In this document: piece by piece, positions 12,564 to 24,442 of the stretch | How positions within the stretch are numbered: the first letter of the stretch is position 1 | Layout of the letters: every line of letters begins with the position of its first letter | The notes under the pieces: generated by a model | What the model saw: the letters and a program-made list of their open reading frames with translations, nothing else | Told to the model about the DNA's origin: nothing | Database searches by the model: none | Program-made: the position numbers and the translations under genes | Assembly (NCBI GenBank): GCA_916610825.1 | Contig: OU744454.1 | Span: forward strand, 3,185,821-3,249,820 | DNA from: Haliclystus octoradiatus | Lineage: Eukaryota; Cnidaria; Staurozoa; Stauromedusae; Haliclystidae | DNA length: 64,000 nucleotides | Direction: 5' to 3'

Positions 12564-12696
12564 TATATCTATAAATTGGAAAGAAAAAAAGATAAAATTA
12601 TTTTGAAAAAAAATCAGATTGATCGAATAAATGTCGTTTATTGTCATCAATGGCTGTGTGGAGTCAAGAATTATAAACCCAATTTTGTGTGATGAG

Positions 12697-15142
12697 TCAA
12701 TAGCAAACTAATGGACCAAGGTTATAAGATCCATTTTGAAACTGTCCATCCAAATCTTTAAATATAAACGCTGTAACTGGTAGATCGTTCTTATTGGTTA
12801 ACTTTCCTTCTTTTGTTTTCCACGAAGCGGTATTACAACCACAGTTGTCTTGACAACAGCAATTTACATCTGATGTAGAACTGCATTCACATTGATTAAT
12901 TGGAAAGTGAAATCTCTCTTCTTTATTGACATTTAACCATTTACCAAGACCATTTAATAATTTCATGTTTCTGCATTCAAGTTTAAGTGTTTGATAACAA
13001 TATTCATATCGAGATTTTAAATAGATGATTTCTTCAATGTTTTTATCATATCTGATTTCATTTCTTGTAGGTGTGTTCATGTAAACGGTTTCATAACTAT
13101 CATGGTATACTATCATTTCAGCTCTATTGGCATCGACATTGTGTTTACATTTTACGTATGTGTAATATGGTGAAAATGGTACAAGCATGGCAACTGTTAT
13201 TTCACTCCATGAAACATTCATAGATTCAAGCACATCGTTACAGTTCTTGTACACTATAGAAGAAAAGCAAAACAGACAGAGTGAATTAACAGATATGATT
13301 TATATCATAGAAAGCGATGATGAAATTTCAGGGATAAGAGGTGCCAATTTGAATTCAGAAATTTGCCCTCCAAAATTTATGCCCGGCTCAAATACTTTTT
13401 TCTGGCCAAAGTGTATACAAAAAGTATTTTCTTATCGACGCATATCTGAAAATTGTTACAATTTCGTGGGTTTACATCAACATTTTTTTCTCATTGAAAA
13501 TCAATAACTAGAATGTATTGTAAATTCAGAAATAGATACCTCAAAACCTTCAAAGATCATGGAAAGGTACACTTAATAATTGGAACGTCCCCGAGTATAC
13601 CAACCAACAACCATTTGAAGTTACCCTCCGGGTGTAGCGTACAAGGTTAGGCCTCCTTATATTGTCGCTATCCATTATATATCACATCATGATCAATATT
13701 TATAGTTTTTCAAATGTTATAGTAAGTTCATGGTCTTCCCCCGGTCTTCCCTCACGTCCTTGACATCCTTCACTGGCAACCGAAGCTACGGAGATGTTTC
13801 GACAATACTATGGGCAAGTAGTATCTTTTCATAATGCTTTGCATAGTAAATTGTCTTATTTACAAGTTTCTTGAAGTCAGTTATAACTGGCAGTAAGATG
13901 TGGCGTTTTTTGTGTAGCAAACATGTTAGGCTGAAGAGCTGAATGAATTAATAAGGGAGTATAAATGATTCTACTAAACCTGTTTGTTGCTAAGTTTTAA
14001 CTAAACTCACCTTTTTTCTTTGGGAAATTCTGCAAAACATCAAAAAGACAATATTGAGATGTTATACAGAGGAATTTGTAAAATTATAATAATTAACCAA
14101 CAAATAATGAATAAATGTAACCTATGTAAATTTCATAAAACCTTAAATAACTAATTTTAAAATGTTCTATTTTACAGCTCCTTAAATTTATATAGAGATA
14201 TACATTAATAATAATTTAACTGGCTAATGTTGCTTGTTCGTGAAATGTTCCTAAAACACGCAATGCAATTGTTCTCTCTGCAATTCAATACTGATTTTTT
14301 TTCGAATGTATTGATGTGGCTGTTTGTCATTGCTATTTAGTTTTTCCAAGTATGTGATCAAATCATTGGCATTTGGGCCGAATGGTCCCGTACTTTCTAT
14401 TGCGACTGGGATTACTTTGTCATAAGGTTCCAGCTCTGAATATCTTATAGCTTTGCCTTGTTCAGCTTTAGCAGCGGAAAACTTAATACAGAGGAATATA
14501 ATATGTAAAATATGAAGTCAAAAATCAGACAATCATGTTAGACAGTCAGCAAACATGATTGTCTGATTTTTGACTTTATATATTATATATTATTTAAAGC
14601 TCTTCTGTAAAGCATTGAGCCCTATGTTCAATCAGTAAGACAACTTACAACACATTACAGAAGAATAGATTTACTTTTGACTTACAGAACAAATTTATGT
14701 TTGCTAAGAACGAGTGAAACAAATGTGAAACAACTTAAACAAGCAAATTATTCGTCTGAATCTGCTTAGAGCTTGATTATATACATATATATATACATAC
14801 CTCTGAATCTAGTACTTCGAAACGGTTATTATGTGGATCTTCTTGATTGTTTTTTCTTGGTATGATTTGAGTCTTCCGAGTATAGAGGATACATTCGTAC
14901 ATATCATGATTATAACTAATAAAATCACACTTGATTTTAATAATGAGACAACGGTGTATACAATTAATTTTAGATTTCATAATAAATCTCGATGTTTCCA
15001 TCATACTAGTCATTGAAGAATCATGCTTTACAATACCATAATTTCTGTTAAAGGCATTAGTTGAATAAATTCCAAACAATAGCCAATGATACCATAGTAG
15101 CAATGAATGATTCATTTGAGTCTTGATGCACATAAACATCAC
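12697..15142 (-). CDS. Secreted PAN-like plus Caspr-type fibrinogen-like domain protein (paralogue C)
   Basis: Three exons join in frame. Exon 1 is 15142-14801 (donor |gtatgt); the ATG at 15115 fits a signal peptide better than the one at 15142. A 19-nt microexon at 14029-14011 lies between cag| and |gtgagt. The last exon is 13253-12697, after ctatag|, ending in TGA. With the first ATG the total is 918 nt, 305 residues. Exon 1 has C-x3-C-x6-C-x11-C (CIHRC...C). The last exon has YKNCNDVL, a YEYCYQTLKLEC segment, CECSS..CCCQ..CGC, LPVTAF and YNLGPLVCY. These are hallmarks of the fibrinogen-like domain of contactin-associated proteins. An AATAAA lies at 12637-12642 on the minus strand, about 55 nt past the stop. 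Phase agreement across all junctions supports the model. Function unknown. Confidence 0.7.
13740..13930 (-). repeat. Dispersed repeat family R2, copy 1
   Basis: It shares, on the minus strand, a 'tttgctacacaaaaaacgcc' block and a 'cattatgaaaagatactact' block with 16540-16760 and, more weakly, with 61290-61440. It lies in the second intron of paralogue C. No protein match is recognised. Confidence 0.5.
14251..14482 (-). pseudogene. LINE remnant: C-terminal end of a reverse transcriptase-type protein
   Basis: Read on the minus strand this is open for about 75 codons up to a TAG at 14253-14251. It contains KAIRYSELE, VIPVAIESTGPFGPNA and ISIELQREQ. This pattern (KxxxYxxL, P-V-A-x-E-T/S-x-G-P-x-G, QRxSxxxQRxN) is common at the C terminus of non-LTR retrotransposon polyproteins. 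The upstream part is missing, so it is a truncated insertion in the first intron of paralogue C. Confidence 0.6.
14515..14575. repeat. Perfect 25 bp inverted repeat (hairpin)
   Basis: The left arm, 14515-14539, reads aagtcaaaaatcagacaatc plus atgtt. The right arm, 14551-14575, is its exact reverse complement, with an 11-base loop between. It sits just upstream of the LINE remnant. Confidence 0.85.
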
Positions 15143-17241
15143 TAAATCTGTTAATTTACAGTGAATTCAACTTATGTGGAATATACGTCCATATCTCTCG
15201 GCATTGGTTCCATTACTTGTCATAGTAGAAATAATGCCTCGATATTTATAGAGATAATCAATTAGCTAAAGTTCTAATTATAGATGAATAATTATCCCGT
15301 TTGATCTATATCACCCTCAAATTCACAGTGAACTAAAATAGAACCCTTGATTCTTTTTGAACATAAATTTATGTTGATTATTAAAACGTGACTTTATATC
15401 ACATGGGTTTTCATGATAATAGCAAGATCTTTTTAAATTTTTATCTAAATTGAGTATTTCTTTCCGAATGACAATTAAAAAATTTGACCACGCAATTTGT
15501 CTATCCTGCCGCACCCATGTTTGAAAATAGACGCTTGAAAACATCACCTGTTTATATTACTTATACAATAATAACCAAACGGAGGGGGCGAGCGAGAAAG
15601 CTGCCTCGGGAAAGTGTAGTTTTCTTGGACACGTAAGGTTTTCCTGCGACACTTTCGAAGAATATGAGGTAGAAGCTTTCATAGCAAATCCTTGGCAGAT
15701 CATGAAAAATTAAGAACGTTGAGTCTCAGTCGAAAGTATTGGTTCTTATAAAAGTGTATACGTAGGTCTCGAATATTGGAATTATGAAATCATATAATTT
15801 GATGAGTACATGTTTCAGTCAATTCATTAGAATAACTTGTAATCAATTCTTTTCGCTTGGCTCTATACTTCGATCTACTAAACTCGATCAAACTTTTTAG
15901 TAAATAGCATTGGAAAACATTTTCGAGATTTGTAAGCCTATAAGAGGGTTGTAATTTGTAAAGGGCATATTCGCGAGGAAATGCTAGTCAAACGCCGTCA
16001 GCCTGTGTGCATTACGTCAGAACTCCATTTCATACAGCGAGTGCAGCGACTCTCAGTTTCATGGAGCGGAACACGGGATAGAGGCTCTTGCCTAAGGAAA
16101 TGCTAGCTAATTCATAACAATTATTTGTGAATTGTACTTTCAATTTTCAAATGTGCTTAAAACTTGAAATTAGCGATTTTGAGATGCCAGTTTCCCGCAA
16201 TGTCCAATATTTTAAGGAAGAATCAACAGAAAAAGAGCTCCAGCATTTTGAAACTTTTCTGGGTGACACGCGCATGCGCATTTCCGTTCTTTAATGATTG
16301 AATGTAAAAACTCCTAGCAGGATGAATGAGCACGTTTCTATGGCAAATATATATATTGCATACGTGATCTTTGATCTACTATTTATATTGCATACATACA
16401 TTTCATTTGCATAGACATCAGCTGACAATACTTACAAAGAAAATATGTTACCGTGATTCGTGAAGAGGCATTTTAACCCGACCATATCATTGATATCAAT
16501 GGTTCTGATTTAGTAGTAGTAGCATAGACAGTCACATTATAGTAATGTGCCGTCCCTCTTACGCCTTACACATTTAATTGCTACACAAAGAACGCCACAA
16601 ATCACGGTCAGACATAGCTGACAAAGAAAATTGTAAATAAAACAATTCACGATTCAAAACATTATGAAAAGATACTACTCCCTCATAGCCCCGTCGAAGC
16701 ATCTCCTTCGGTTGCCAGTGAAGGATGGCATACAGCGGTTGAGGGGTATACGTCTTTGATCTTTCGATGTGACCTAAAAAAGACATTTGACGTTGGTGAG
16801 CAATAGCAGAGGCAGAAGGGGAAGTTTTTAAGTTTAGCAGTAGACATTAAGTTGGGCCAATGTATTCCTAAAGCATGCCGAAGCATGGCGTCATAAGCTG
16901 AATCAAGTCAAGTTCTGATTTGAAATGTTTGTGAAACGTGATTTGGGCGTGAGTACTGTAATACGTAATCTACGTACTGCTTAACGTTATCAATTATCAT
17001 TTGTTGAAATACCTTTAAGCATCTAAATGATAGTATGGCATTTTTCAAAGGGCTCATGTATAATAAGCAGTACAGTATACAAATAATTACGTTAATGAAT
17101 ACAACAATATTATCAAAGCATGCATCATGCATGCCATTTGCTGATAATAAGAAAATATTTACTCAAAATCGATTTCAAGATTCCCGCAAGAATTTAAAAT
17201 TGAGCCTCTTTTTCTTATTATGATCATTTCGCTCAAACAAA
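15143..17241. other. Intergenic stretch, repeats only
   Basis: This separates paralogue C (leftward) from LIPT2 (rightward), so it should contain two divergent promoters. Visible contents are the 15700-15760 fragment related to 2810-3600 and repeat family R2 copy 2 at 16540-16760. I see no exon. Confidence 0.5.
16540..16760 (+). repeat. Dispersed repeat family R2, copy 2
   Basis: It matches 13740-13930 in inverted orientation, including 'gctacacaaagaacgccaca' and the 'ggttgccagtgaaggatg' end. The overlapping minus frames are unlikely to be coding. Confidence 0.5.
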
Positions 17242-20200
17242 ATGGCGGCTGGTGTTGTTAAACTTCTTGATCTGGGAAGAGTTTCTTATGGCGAATCAAT
17301 GAGAATTATGAACACATTATTGAGACAGAAGCTAGATGCTTTGAAATATAATAAAAACGAAATACAAAATGAGTATCTAATATTATGTGAAAATGATCCA
17401 GTTTATACAATTGGGTTACGAAGAAAATCATATAATATCGATTCAGAAATCAAGAAATTAGGTGCAATTGGTGCCCCATTAGAACTCACAAATCGTGGTG
17501 GATTAATAACATATCATGGACCAGGTCAGCTGGTTATTTATCCTGTTGTCAATTTAAAGAATTACGCTGGTGGTGTTCGATGTTTTGTTCATCGATTAGA
17601 GGATGTTGCAATTCGAACTTGTCAGTATTTTCAAGTTGAATCACATCGAACTGATGATGTTGGTGTTTGGGTTAAAAATAGAAAAATTGCATCGATAGGT
17701 AACTAATGGAATATATATAGATATAATCTAAAATGTTATGCGGGCAGGGGTGGCACCAGGATTTCCTTGACGAGGGGGCTGGCATCCCCGACAGGGGTCT
17801 ATGCCAAATTTCCACGTTACATAGAAACAATTTGGCAATAGTCTCTAATACTGGAATGGAGCTAATTCCTATTGTTTTTTACGAAAAATGTTAAAAATAT
17901 TCCCCGACAAAAAATTTAATCTTCCCCGACGATAGGGCTGTAGCCCCCTGCCCCCTTCTGGTGCCACCCCTGTATGCGGGTACAGTACTGTATATCAGAG
18001 CATGGAAATGGCAGAAAATGCTCAGTAAGAAGAACTCATGGATATTACAGGAGAGCCAGTCTCATTTAGGCCTTCGGCAAACCACGGCTACATTTGCACA
18101 TTTTTTAAATCTTCAAAAATCTTTGTTGTTCAACCACTCTTTCGATTTTGTCTTACGTGTTTGATTACGCTCGATGGCCATAAAACATTTCCCAAGGATT
18201 TTTGTTATCGAAAGTTTTCGTCATTTTATTGAACCCTTTTGATGTTGTGGCTTCTCCATTGTTTCCTCTTGAGCTCAGTCAAGACACTGAATTTTTCTCG
18301 AAAAGTTTTCAGAAAATTGGTGTGGTATAGACGCCATATGCACTCTTAAAAATACTGCTTCAAAACAGAAAGCACACATGTGAGATAGAAATAGATTTGT
18401 TGCCCAAAGGTTTTTGCCCAAGGCCTTTTAGCCTGCTCTTGAACCCAAATATTTTTTAGGATTAGTAGCAGTGATGTTTTGGTGGGGGAACGCCGCTCCC
18501 CCACTTCTTTCTCCTCCGGGGAAACGGCGTTCCCTCACTTTTTATATGTTCTTGTAGTGATACATATAGATCAGCAAGTGTTTTTATCTGACCATCTGGC
18601 ACCGTTTCTAATGGCAAAATTGGGATTAAAATTTATTTATTCATTCTCAGTTGAATTTTATTTTATACTTGAAATCGAATTTGGAACGCAATCACCATCC
18701 AAGCTTTAGTGTCTGTGTCACTTAATAAGATACTAAATTTTAATAAATTCTACCTTCTAGTTAACTTCATTTTTTAACAAGGAAATAACTAAATGACCCA
18801 ATAGATTACACTGAATTGGTCTCTTGGAATGCACTACACAGCTCTTAAAGTGCACATGACACCAAAAAATTTTATTCCGGAATCAAGTAGCCCATGCAAA
18901 ATAAATAGGAATGGCGGCAATAATTTTTCGATTTGGACTCTTATAAGCGGAGATATTTAATTTTGAAAGTACCATATTTCAGAAATTGTGCTCCTTCGAA
19001 AGTCGGAACTCATGCCGGAATGACAAGAAAGCCCACTATGGAAAAATAACCAAGTCTAGACTTCAAAAAATCGTAACTTTTTTCTCGCGAAAAAGAAATT
19101 GTCCACTTTCCAGAACAGATATGCCCATATCTTCGAGACACCTTGTTGGCCATATATGACTGAAATTGAACGTAAAATGTAGAGTTTATAAAGGTTTTAT
19201 TAGACTCCGATGGAGTTTTTCTGTCAAAAAGGTGTTAAAACACTGGATTAACGCATGTTACGCATCAAGGTGTTGACTACTAAAACAGCGGCAAAACGCT
19301 TTGTATTCACTTCGCCGCGGATGATGATCTAAACGTCTATAAAATTTAAAAAATATTCATTGCGCTATTTTGGTCGATCTCCCGCAGCTTAACGTCAGTG
19401 CTTCACTGATTTGTTAGCTTCAATCTCAATGATTGGCTATTAAAAACCATTGCATGACCCCCTGTTTGCCTTGCAGCAGACGCCTTTCTTCAACAAAAAC
19501 ACAATTACTGAAAGATGAAATCGACACACGCAATGTGTTTAATATCATACCTTAATCTAGTTTTATATTCGACGGAACTGTACTGTACTGTATAATTTCA
19601 CGAATAACATTTAGCCTTCGTCAACATAAAATTTAAATTACTTGAACAATGAAGTTGAATTTGAAAGTCAAAATTAATGTAAAACTGTCCAAATGTGTGT
19701 CCAAACTGTACAAAATGTTTTGGTTTCAGTGAATTATTATACCATCATTCCCCAAATGTAAGACACCTCTCTGTGTCGTCAATTGATATATTAAAGTCTT
19801 TGGTGATATAAGATTGTATTTTATATATCAAATAAAAACATCTCCAGCATATTAAATTCATCAATTAAATATCATTCTTAGACAGGATAGCTTTGTGAAG
19901 AAGTCGACAACAACCGTTGTCCGTCGAAAATAAAACTAGATTAAGGTATGACATTGCGTGTGTCGATTTCATCTTTCTGTAATTGTGTTTTTGTTGAAGA
20001 AAGGCGTCTGCTGCAAGGCAAACAGGGGGTCATGCAATGGTTTTTAATAGCCAATCATTGAGATTGAAGCTAACAAATCAGTGAAGCACTGACATTAAGC
20101 TGCGGGAGATCGACCAAAATAGCGCAATGATTTTTTTTTTAATTTTATAGACGTTTAGATCATCATCCGCAGCGAAGTGAATACAAAGCGTTTTGCCGCT

Positions 20201-21423
20201 GTTTTAGTAGTCAACACCTTGATGCGTAACATGCGTTAATCCAGTGTTTTAACACCTTTTTGACAGAAAAACTCCATCGGAGTCTAATAAAACCTTTATA
20301 AACTCTACATTTAACGTTCAATTTCAGTCATATATGGCCAACAAGGTGTCCCGAAGATATGGGCATATCTGTTCTGGAAAGTGGACAATTTCTTTTTCGC
20401 GAGAAAAAAGTTACGATTTTTTGAAGTCTAGACTTGGTTATTTTTCCATAGTGGGCTTTCTTGTCATTCCGGCATGAGTTCCGACTTTCGAAGGAGCACA
20501 ATTTCTGAAATATGGTACTTTCAAAATTAAATATCTCCGCTTATAAGAGTCCAAATCGAAAATTTATTGCAGCCATTCCTATTTATTTTGCATGGGCTAC
20601 TTGATTCCGGAATAAAATTTTTTGGTGTCATGTGCACTTTAAAAGATTATAATTTTGAAACATTTTCCAGGGGGCATGCCCTGGACCCCCTGAATGGAGA
20701 GGCCTTCGGCCCCTATAAGAATTCCAAGCCATTCCCCACTATTTCAGAAAACATCACTGATTAGTAGGGTCTACGTAATGTCAATAGACAGCTTGCGCTG
20801 GGTCGAATCAGGGGAGCTGCTGAAGTGGGTGGAAACCATTGTTTGTCTATTGTTCATCAGCCAATTCACCAAGCGCTGTCACGTGATCCAAATGTCAAGC
20901 ATTTGCTATTTTTGATATAGGCCTACTGTTATGATGTTCAAGACCTTATTTCGGTCGATTTTGGAAAGATTTTAATAAATTTAGATTCCTAACTTTTTTA
21001 CCATAGCACCACATAATTTTGATAATGTTAAATTATATTCTTGCCCGATTTATATGTTTTTTATGTAAGAAGAGTTTGACCGCAAATGTAGGGAGAACAA
21101 TAGCAGCGCTTGGTGAATTGCTAGTGAGTTCTGCCAAATTAGAACCAGATGGCAACTAATTCTTATAAAAATTGGTTATTCAATAATAATTTTTTTTTAA
21201 TTCAGGATTGAATTTGCGAAGGTACATCACATCTCATGGACTGTCTTTGAACTGCAATGTCGATTTATCATGGTTTGACCATATATCAGCTTGTGGATTA
21301 GAAGGGAAAGAAGCAACATCAATTACAAAAGAAGCTAATCAATTTATAAAAACAAAGGATGTTAAACCAGTTTTATGTGATCAATTTGAAAAAATCTTTA
21401 ATGTTAAAATAGAACCCGAATAA
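17242..21423 (+). CDS. LIPT2: Octanoyl-[acyl-carrier-protein]:protein N-octanoyltransferase (LIPT2/LipB)
   Basis: Two exons, 17242-17698 (donor atag|gtaact) and 21206-21423 (acceptor ttcag|ga), join in phase to give 224 residues, the usual length of the family. LIPT2 moves octanoate from mitochondrial acyl carrier protein onto the H protein and other targets, the first step of lipoate synthesis. Signatures seen are NRGGLITYHGPGQLVIYP at residues 84-101, GVWVKNRKIASIG with the expected catalytic Lys148 at the exon junction, then YITSHGLSLN and the catalytic Cys182 in ACGLEG. The ATG context aaacaaaATGG is good. The stop overlaps an AATAAA. The 3.5 kb intron holds three nested or adjacent DNA transposons. 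No cleavable targeting peptide is obvious. Confidence 0.96.
17745..17972. mobile_element. hAT-type MITE, complete, 8 bp target duplication
   Basis: The 228 bp element has terminal inverted repeats caggggtggcaccag. It is flanked by an exact 8 bp duplication, TATGCGGG, at 17737-17744 and 17973-17980. Eight-base duplications and a CAGGGGTG-like terminus point to the hAT superfamily. A truncated relative lies at 2616-2782. It sits at the start of the LIPT2 intron. Confidence 0.9.
18469..20759. mobile_element. hAT-type MITE interrupted by a foldback element
   Basis: The outer ends are cagtgatgttttggtggggg (18469) and its counterpart ending aaaacatcactg (20759). They are flanked by an exact 8 bp duplication, ATTAGTAG, at 18461-18468 and 20760-20767. 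Removing the nested insertion 18849-20638 plus one TTAA leaves an element of about 500 bp. An uninterrupted relative of 396 bp is at 39234-39629 and shows the same internal sequence across the insertion point. Confidence 0.9.
18849..20638. mobile_element. 1.79 kb foldback transposon, TTAA target duplication
   Basis: Arms 18849-19575 and 19921-20638 are near-identical reverse complements (about 720 bp each) around a 345 bp unique loop. The outer ends agtgcacatgacacc are flanked by TTAA at 18845-18848 and 20639-20642. A TTAA duplication occurs in the piggyBac and Kolobok superfamilies; the AG terminus fits the purine-purine start I recall for Kolobok better than the CC start of piggyBac. No transposase is encoded, so the copy is non-autonomous. 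It is inserted in the hAT-type MITE above. Confidence 0.85.
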
Positions 21424-21738
21424 AATAGAAATTGCTTTCATTGTCAATTGTTGAAATTCACTTTGATTTCCTTGAATTTTCGAATTTGATGTAGGATATA
21501 TCAATTTATTCCATAATGCTTTTTCAAATGACCCTTCATTAACGAACGATGTAAGCCGCAGCTTATTCAGCTTACAGGTTAAGTCGGCCCTTGATTGTGA
21601 GTCGGAATAACAAGAGGGCTTGTATAGGAAAAAGAAATATCAAAACTATTAAAATTTTTACCTCCTTTTGCGCAATATCAAAAGTTTCTAACGTCCAAGT
21701 CAGCTGTGCAAACACCTTTAGGTCACTTGACAACCACC

Positions 21739-22220
21739 TAGGGATGCGAATGGACAGTCAAAACGGTAATCGAATATTCGATAAGTTAGTATTCGATTTG
21801 AATCGATTATTAATCGAAATCTTTTGTTCTATTGTTACCATTCAAGTAGACGATGAAAACAAAAACAAAACCTTATCCACAAATGCAAGAAATGTCTTGA
21901 AAACATCATATTCAACTTGACTATCTTTACATAGAATTGAAAGATTTTGAACACATAAGTAGATCTGAGATAAAACTAATGACGCGTAACTTGAGATTTT
22001 CTTTGTTATGGTAATTAGCAAAAGACGTCGCTATGAAAGGTTTATTGCGTCTTTGTTTCGTATTTTATATTGGTAAAAAGAGCATTTGATTTTGAAGAAA
22101 ACTTTATCCAAGAAAGGTTACTTTATATTTGGAAACAAGCATATTTAGGCCTAATATTAATTTGAATAAATGAATACTTCATTTACTATTCGAATAATCG
22201 ATACTCGATTCGCATTACTA
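21739..22220. mobile_element. hAT-type MITE with near-perfect 8 bp target duplication
   Basis: The ends tagggatgcgaat and attcgcattacta are inverted, with ATCGAATA-type repeats just inside. Flanks caaccacc (21731-21738) and caaccatc (22221-22228) match at seven of eight bases. Length 482 bp, no coding capacity; the 109-codon frame inside is not a transposase. Confidence 0.75.
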
Positions 22221-23289
22221 CAACCATCTGTCATAAATGATTGTACGTAAAACAGCAGGTACATAGCCTAGACCGCAAGCCGCAGAGGAAAATAGACACC
22301 TTTTATACAGATAAAAGTAAACTCAGCTACTAAAAACGCTTGCATTTTATGTATTTTTCAATCAATTTTAGTAAAGTAAAAAGGTGTTCTAAGGGTTTAG
22401 ACATGTCTACTTTGGCGATAAAAATGTTTACTTTTGGACGAGAAGAGACACAAATGTTCATAATTCTGACTCAACCTTCCATCTATAGTTAAGTATCATT
22501 TCGGCTGTCGTTCTGAGTTTTGAAAAGAGTGAATGATCAAAAATAGCGTACCTTTTTTAATAATGAATATATCCAAGTGCTTATATGCGTCCAAATTAAG
22601 TAATGCTTTATGCCATTCTTTCCCATTTAACATCAGCTAGATCTGAATCCGTGTTGAGAACTTGTTGATGTCATGGGAACTTGGCATTTGGTAGTGTAGT
22701 GGTTTATATATATTGTAACTTCCGTTTGTATCAGTCTTTCTCTACATGTAAATAATCACTGTAATATGTAATCGCCCTCTTTCTATGTCAACCTTTGTAG
22801 AGTCAACATCTATCAAATATAATCACATACAAAACTCTACAAACTCTCAGACTTGTCAGAGCAATAAAATTATGAATTTTCTTCTGAATTGGCTCTGGGA
22901 TCTAGTATCTCCATTTTATTCGGACCCAGGTAATGAGGGCAGGAGGTAAAATAGATTCCTTGAAATGTTTGTTGCTTTCAGCCAGTTGCAAAATATATGA
23001 GCGAAAAATCTTGCATATTCCATTTTCAATTATTGCGACTAGCCATCTGCTAATAATTTACAGTAATTTGATCATGAACTGCTGATTTACAATATGAAGA
23101 AGTCTACCAAGTTAAGGGATATGTATAACTGTCACTAGTTTTGTATGAAGGTCCAAGAGCAAGCACCATGTCTTCCCTCAATAGGGTTTGATTCTGTCCT
23201 GCAAGTTAGAACAATGGTTCTAATTAGGTAAGAGGGCTCTGCCTTTCTCTCTAGTGGTTAGCAAAATGAAATGCGTGGACAATAGCATA

Positions 23290-23468
23290 CAGTAAATCCT
23301 GTTATAACGGTCACCTCTATACAGCGGCCACCTTTCTATATGGTCACTTTTGCAATGTCTAAAACAGTATTTTGTATTGAATCAAACCTGTATATAAAGG
23401 CCACCTGTTTATAGTGGTCAATTTATCTAGGTCCATTCTTAGATGGCTGCTATATATAGGTTTCATTG
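23290..23468. mobile_element. pogo/Tigger-like MITE, TA flanked
   Basis: The 179 bp copy starts cagtaaatcctgttataacg and ends ataggtttcattg, with TA on both sides, as expected for Tc1-mariner/pogo elements. Same family as 11826-12002. Confidence 0.8.
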
Positions 23469-24088
23469 TACTAATTATTTTTAAAGAGTTGCTGCTCCCA
23501 AGTGTAATTGCAATGTCTAGTTCTTTTCAGAGCATGATATGACCTGATATGACAGCTATATATGCAAGAAACAGTACTTATTCGCTGCTATATTGACATA
23601 TATGTATCAAATTTTCTCATAATCGTAAATTATAATAGCAATTTATCATTTAGACAAGTTTCACAATTTAGTTAATTCGAAGCTCACTAATCACATTATA
23701 GACTGCATATTGATTAATTTAGTGAGTACGTAACTTAATACACTTTACAATTAGGAAGTTAAGTCCATTGTAAAATTCTTAGGATATCTTCGGTTGCAAA
23801 TGCCATGTGATTTTTCAAGTTAAATATACAGTTTTTAATTATAACATGGAAATGTATCTGTAAATTCAATGTATTGTCATGAGTTACTCCTTATTTGGAA
23901 TTTGAATTAACTTTGCCACGAGAAATACAGCATCAAGTTTCTTAACCATAACAGTCATAACTTACCCACTACAATATTTTGCATTGTGTCAATTTGAATA
24001 TTTTCAAATCACATCAACCATCTATTCTTCATATTAAACTAAACGCATCTTTTAGTAAGATATTAAATGTTATAATTATTTGAAAAGT

Positions 24089-24442
24089 TTAAAATACATG
24101 AATCATCCCGAACATAAATGTCCAAACAAGTAAATAAGTAAATAATTCACCAACAACTCCACCAGTCCATATACTCCATTTAGAAATAAAATATCGTTTC
24201 CAATCTTTACCAGCTTTATATCCTAATAATATTGACATGAAAAGCGATGATAGAAAATAAAATACAAAACCTTGGAGACCTGTAAGTCCTAAAACGCCTG
24301 CCGCAGAACCAGAAACTAGAGCCAAGAAAGCTCGACAATAATCTACTGCGTACATATTGCTTCGTATTGCCATTGGACTATATGCCTCTAAATCTTCCTG
24401 GAATTGCGGATCGTCAGCCATTTTTGATAAAGGTTGAACCAA
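24089..24442 (-). CDS. EMC6: ER membrane protein complex subunit 6
   Basis: A single uninterrupted exon of 117 residues. EMC6 is one of the conserved core membrane subunits of the EMC insertase, which places weakly hydrophobic and tail-anchored segments into the ER membrane. Family features seen are AVDYCR near residue 32, SGSAAGVLGLTGLQGFVFY (about 44-62), LLGYKAGKDWKRYF, TGGVVGELFTYLL and the C-terminal MFGMIHVF. Three hydrophobic segments lie at about 38-62, 64-75 and 93-116. The second methionine (MADD, eight codons in) is an alternative start and would give 110 residues, the usual family length. It is divergently arranged with RPS25. Confidence 0.97.
   Translation of the reverse strand: MVQPLSKMADDPQFQEDLEAYSPMAIRSNMYAVDYCRAFLALVSGSAAGVLGLTGLQGFVFYFLSSLFMSILLGYKAGKDWKRYFISKWSIWTGGVVGELFTYLLVWTFMFGMIHVF

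Larger units (their letters stand above)
7825..12696. other. Repeat-rich intergenic stretch
   Basis: No exon is supported between the two complete PAN/fibrinogen-like genes. Contents are the (TATG)n array, dispersed repeats at 8725-9080 and 10780-11600, the inverted 45 bp units at 9389-9826, a poly(A) run at 10663-10681 that may mark a retrocopy, a pogo-like MITE at 11826-12002 and a tandem duplication at 12311-12563. The frame at 10163-10387 is open for 74 codons but matches nothing I know. Confidence 0.55.
21424..24088. other. Convergent intergenic region
   Basis: The 3' ends of LIPT2 (plus) and EMC6 (minus) face each other here. I see a hAT-type MITE (21739-22220), a pogo-like MITE (23290-23468) and otherwise unannotated AT-rich DNA. 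Confidence 0.6.
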
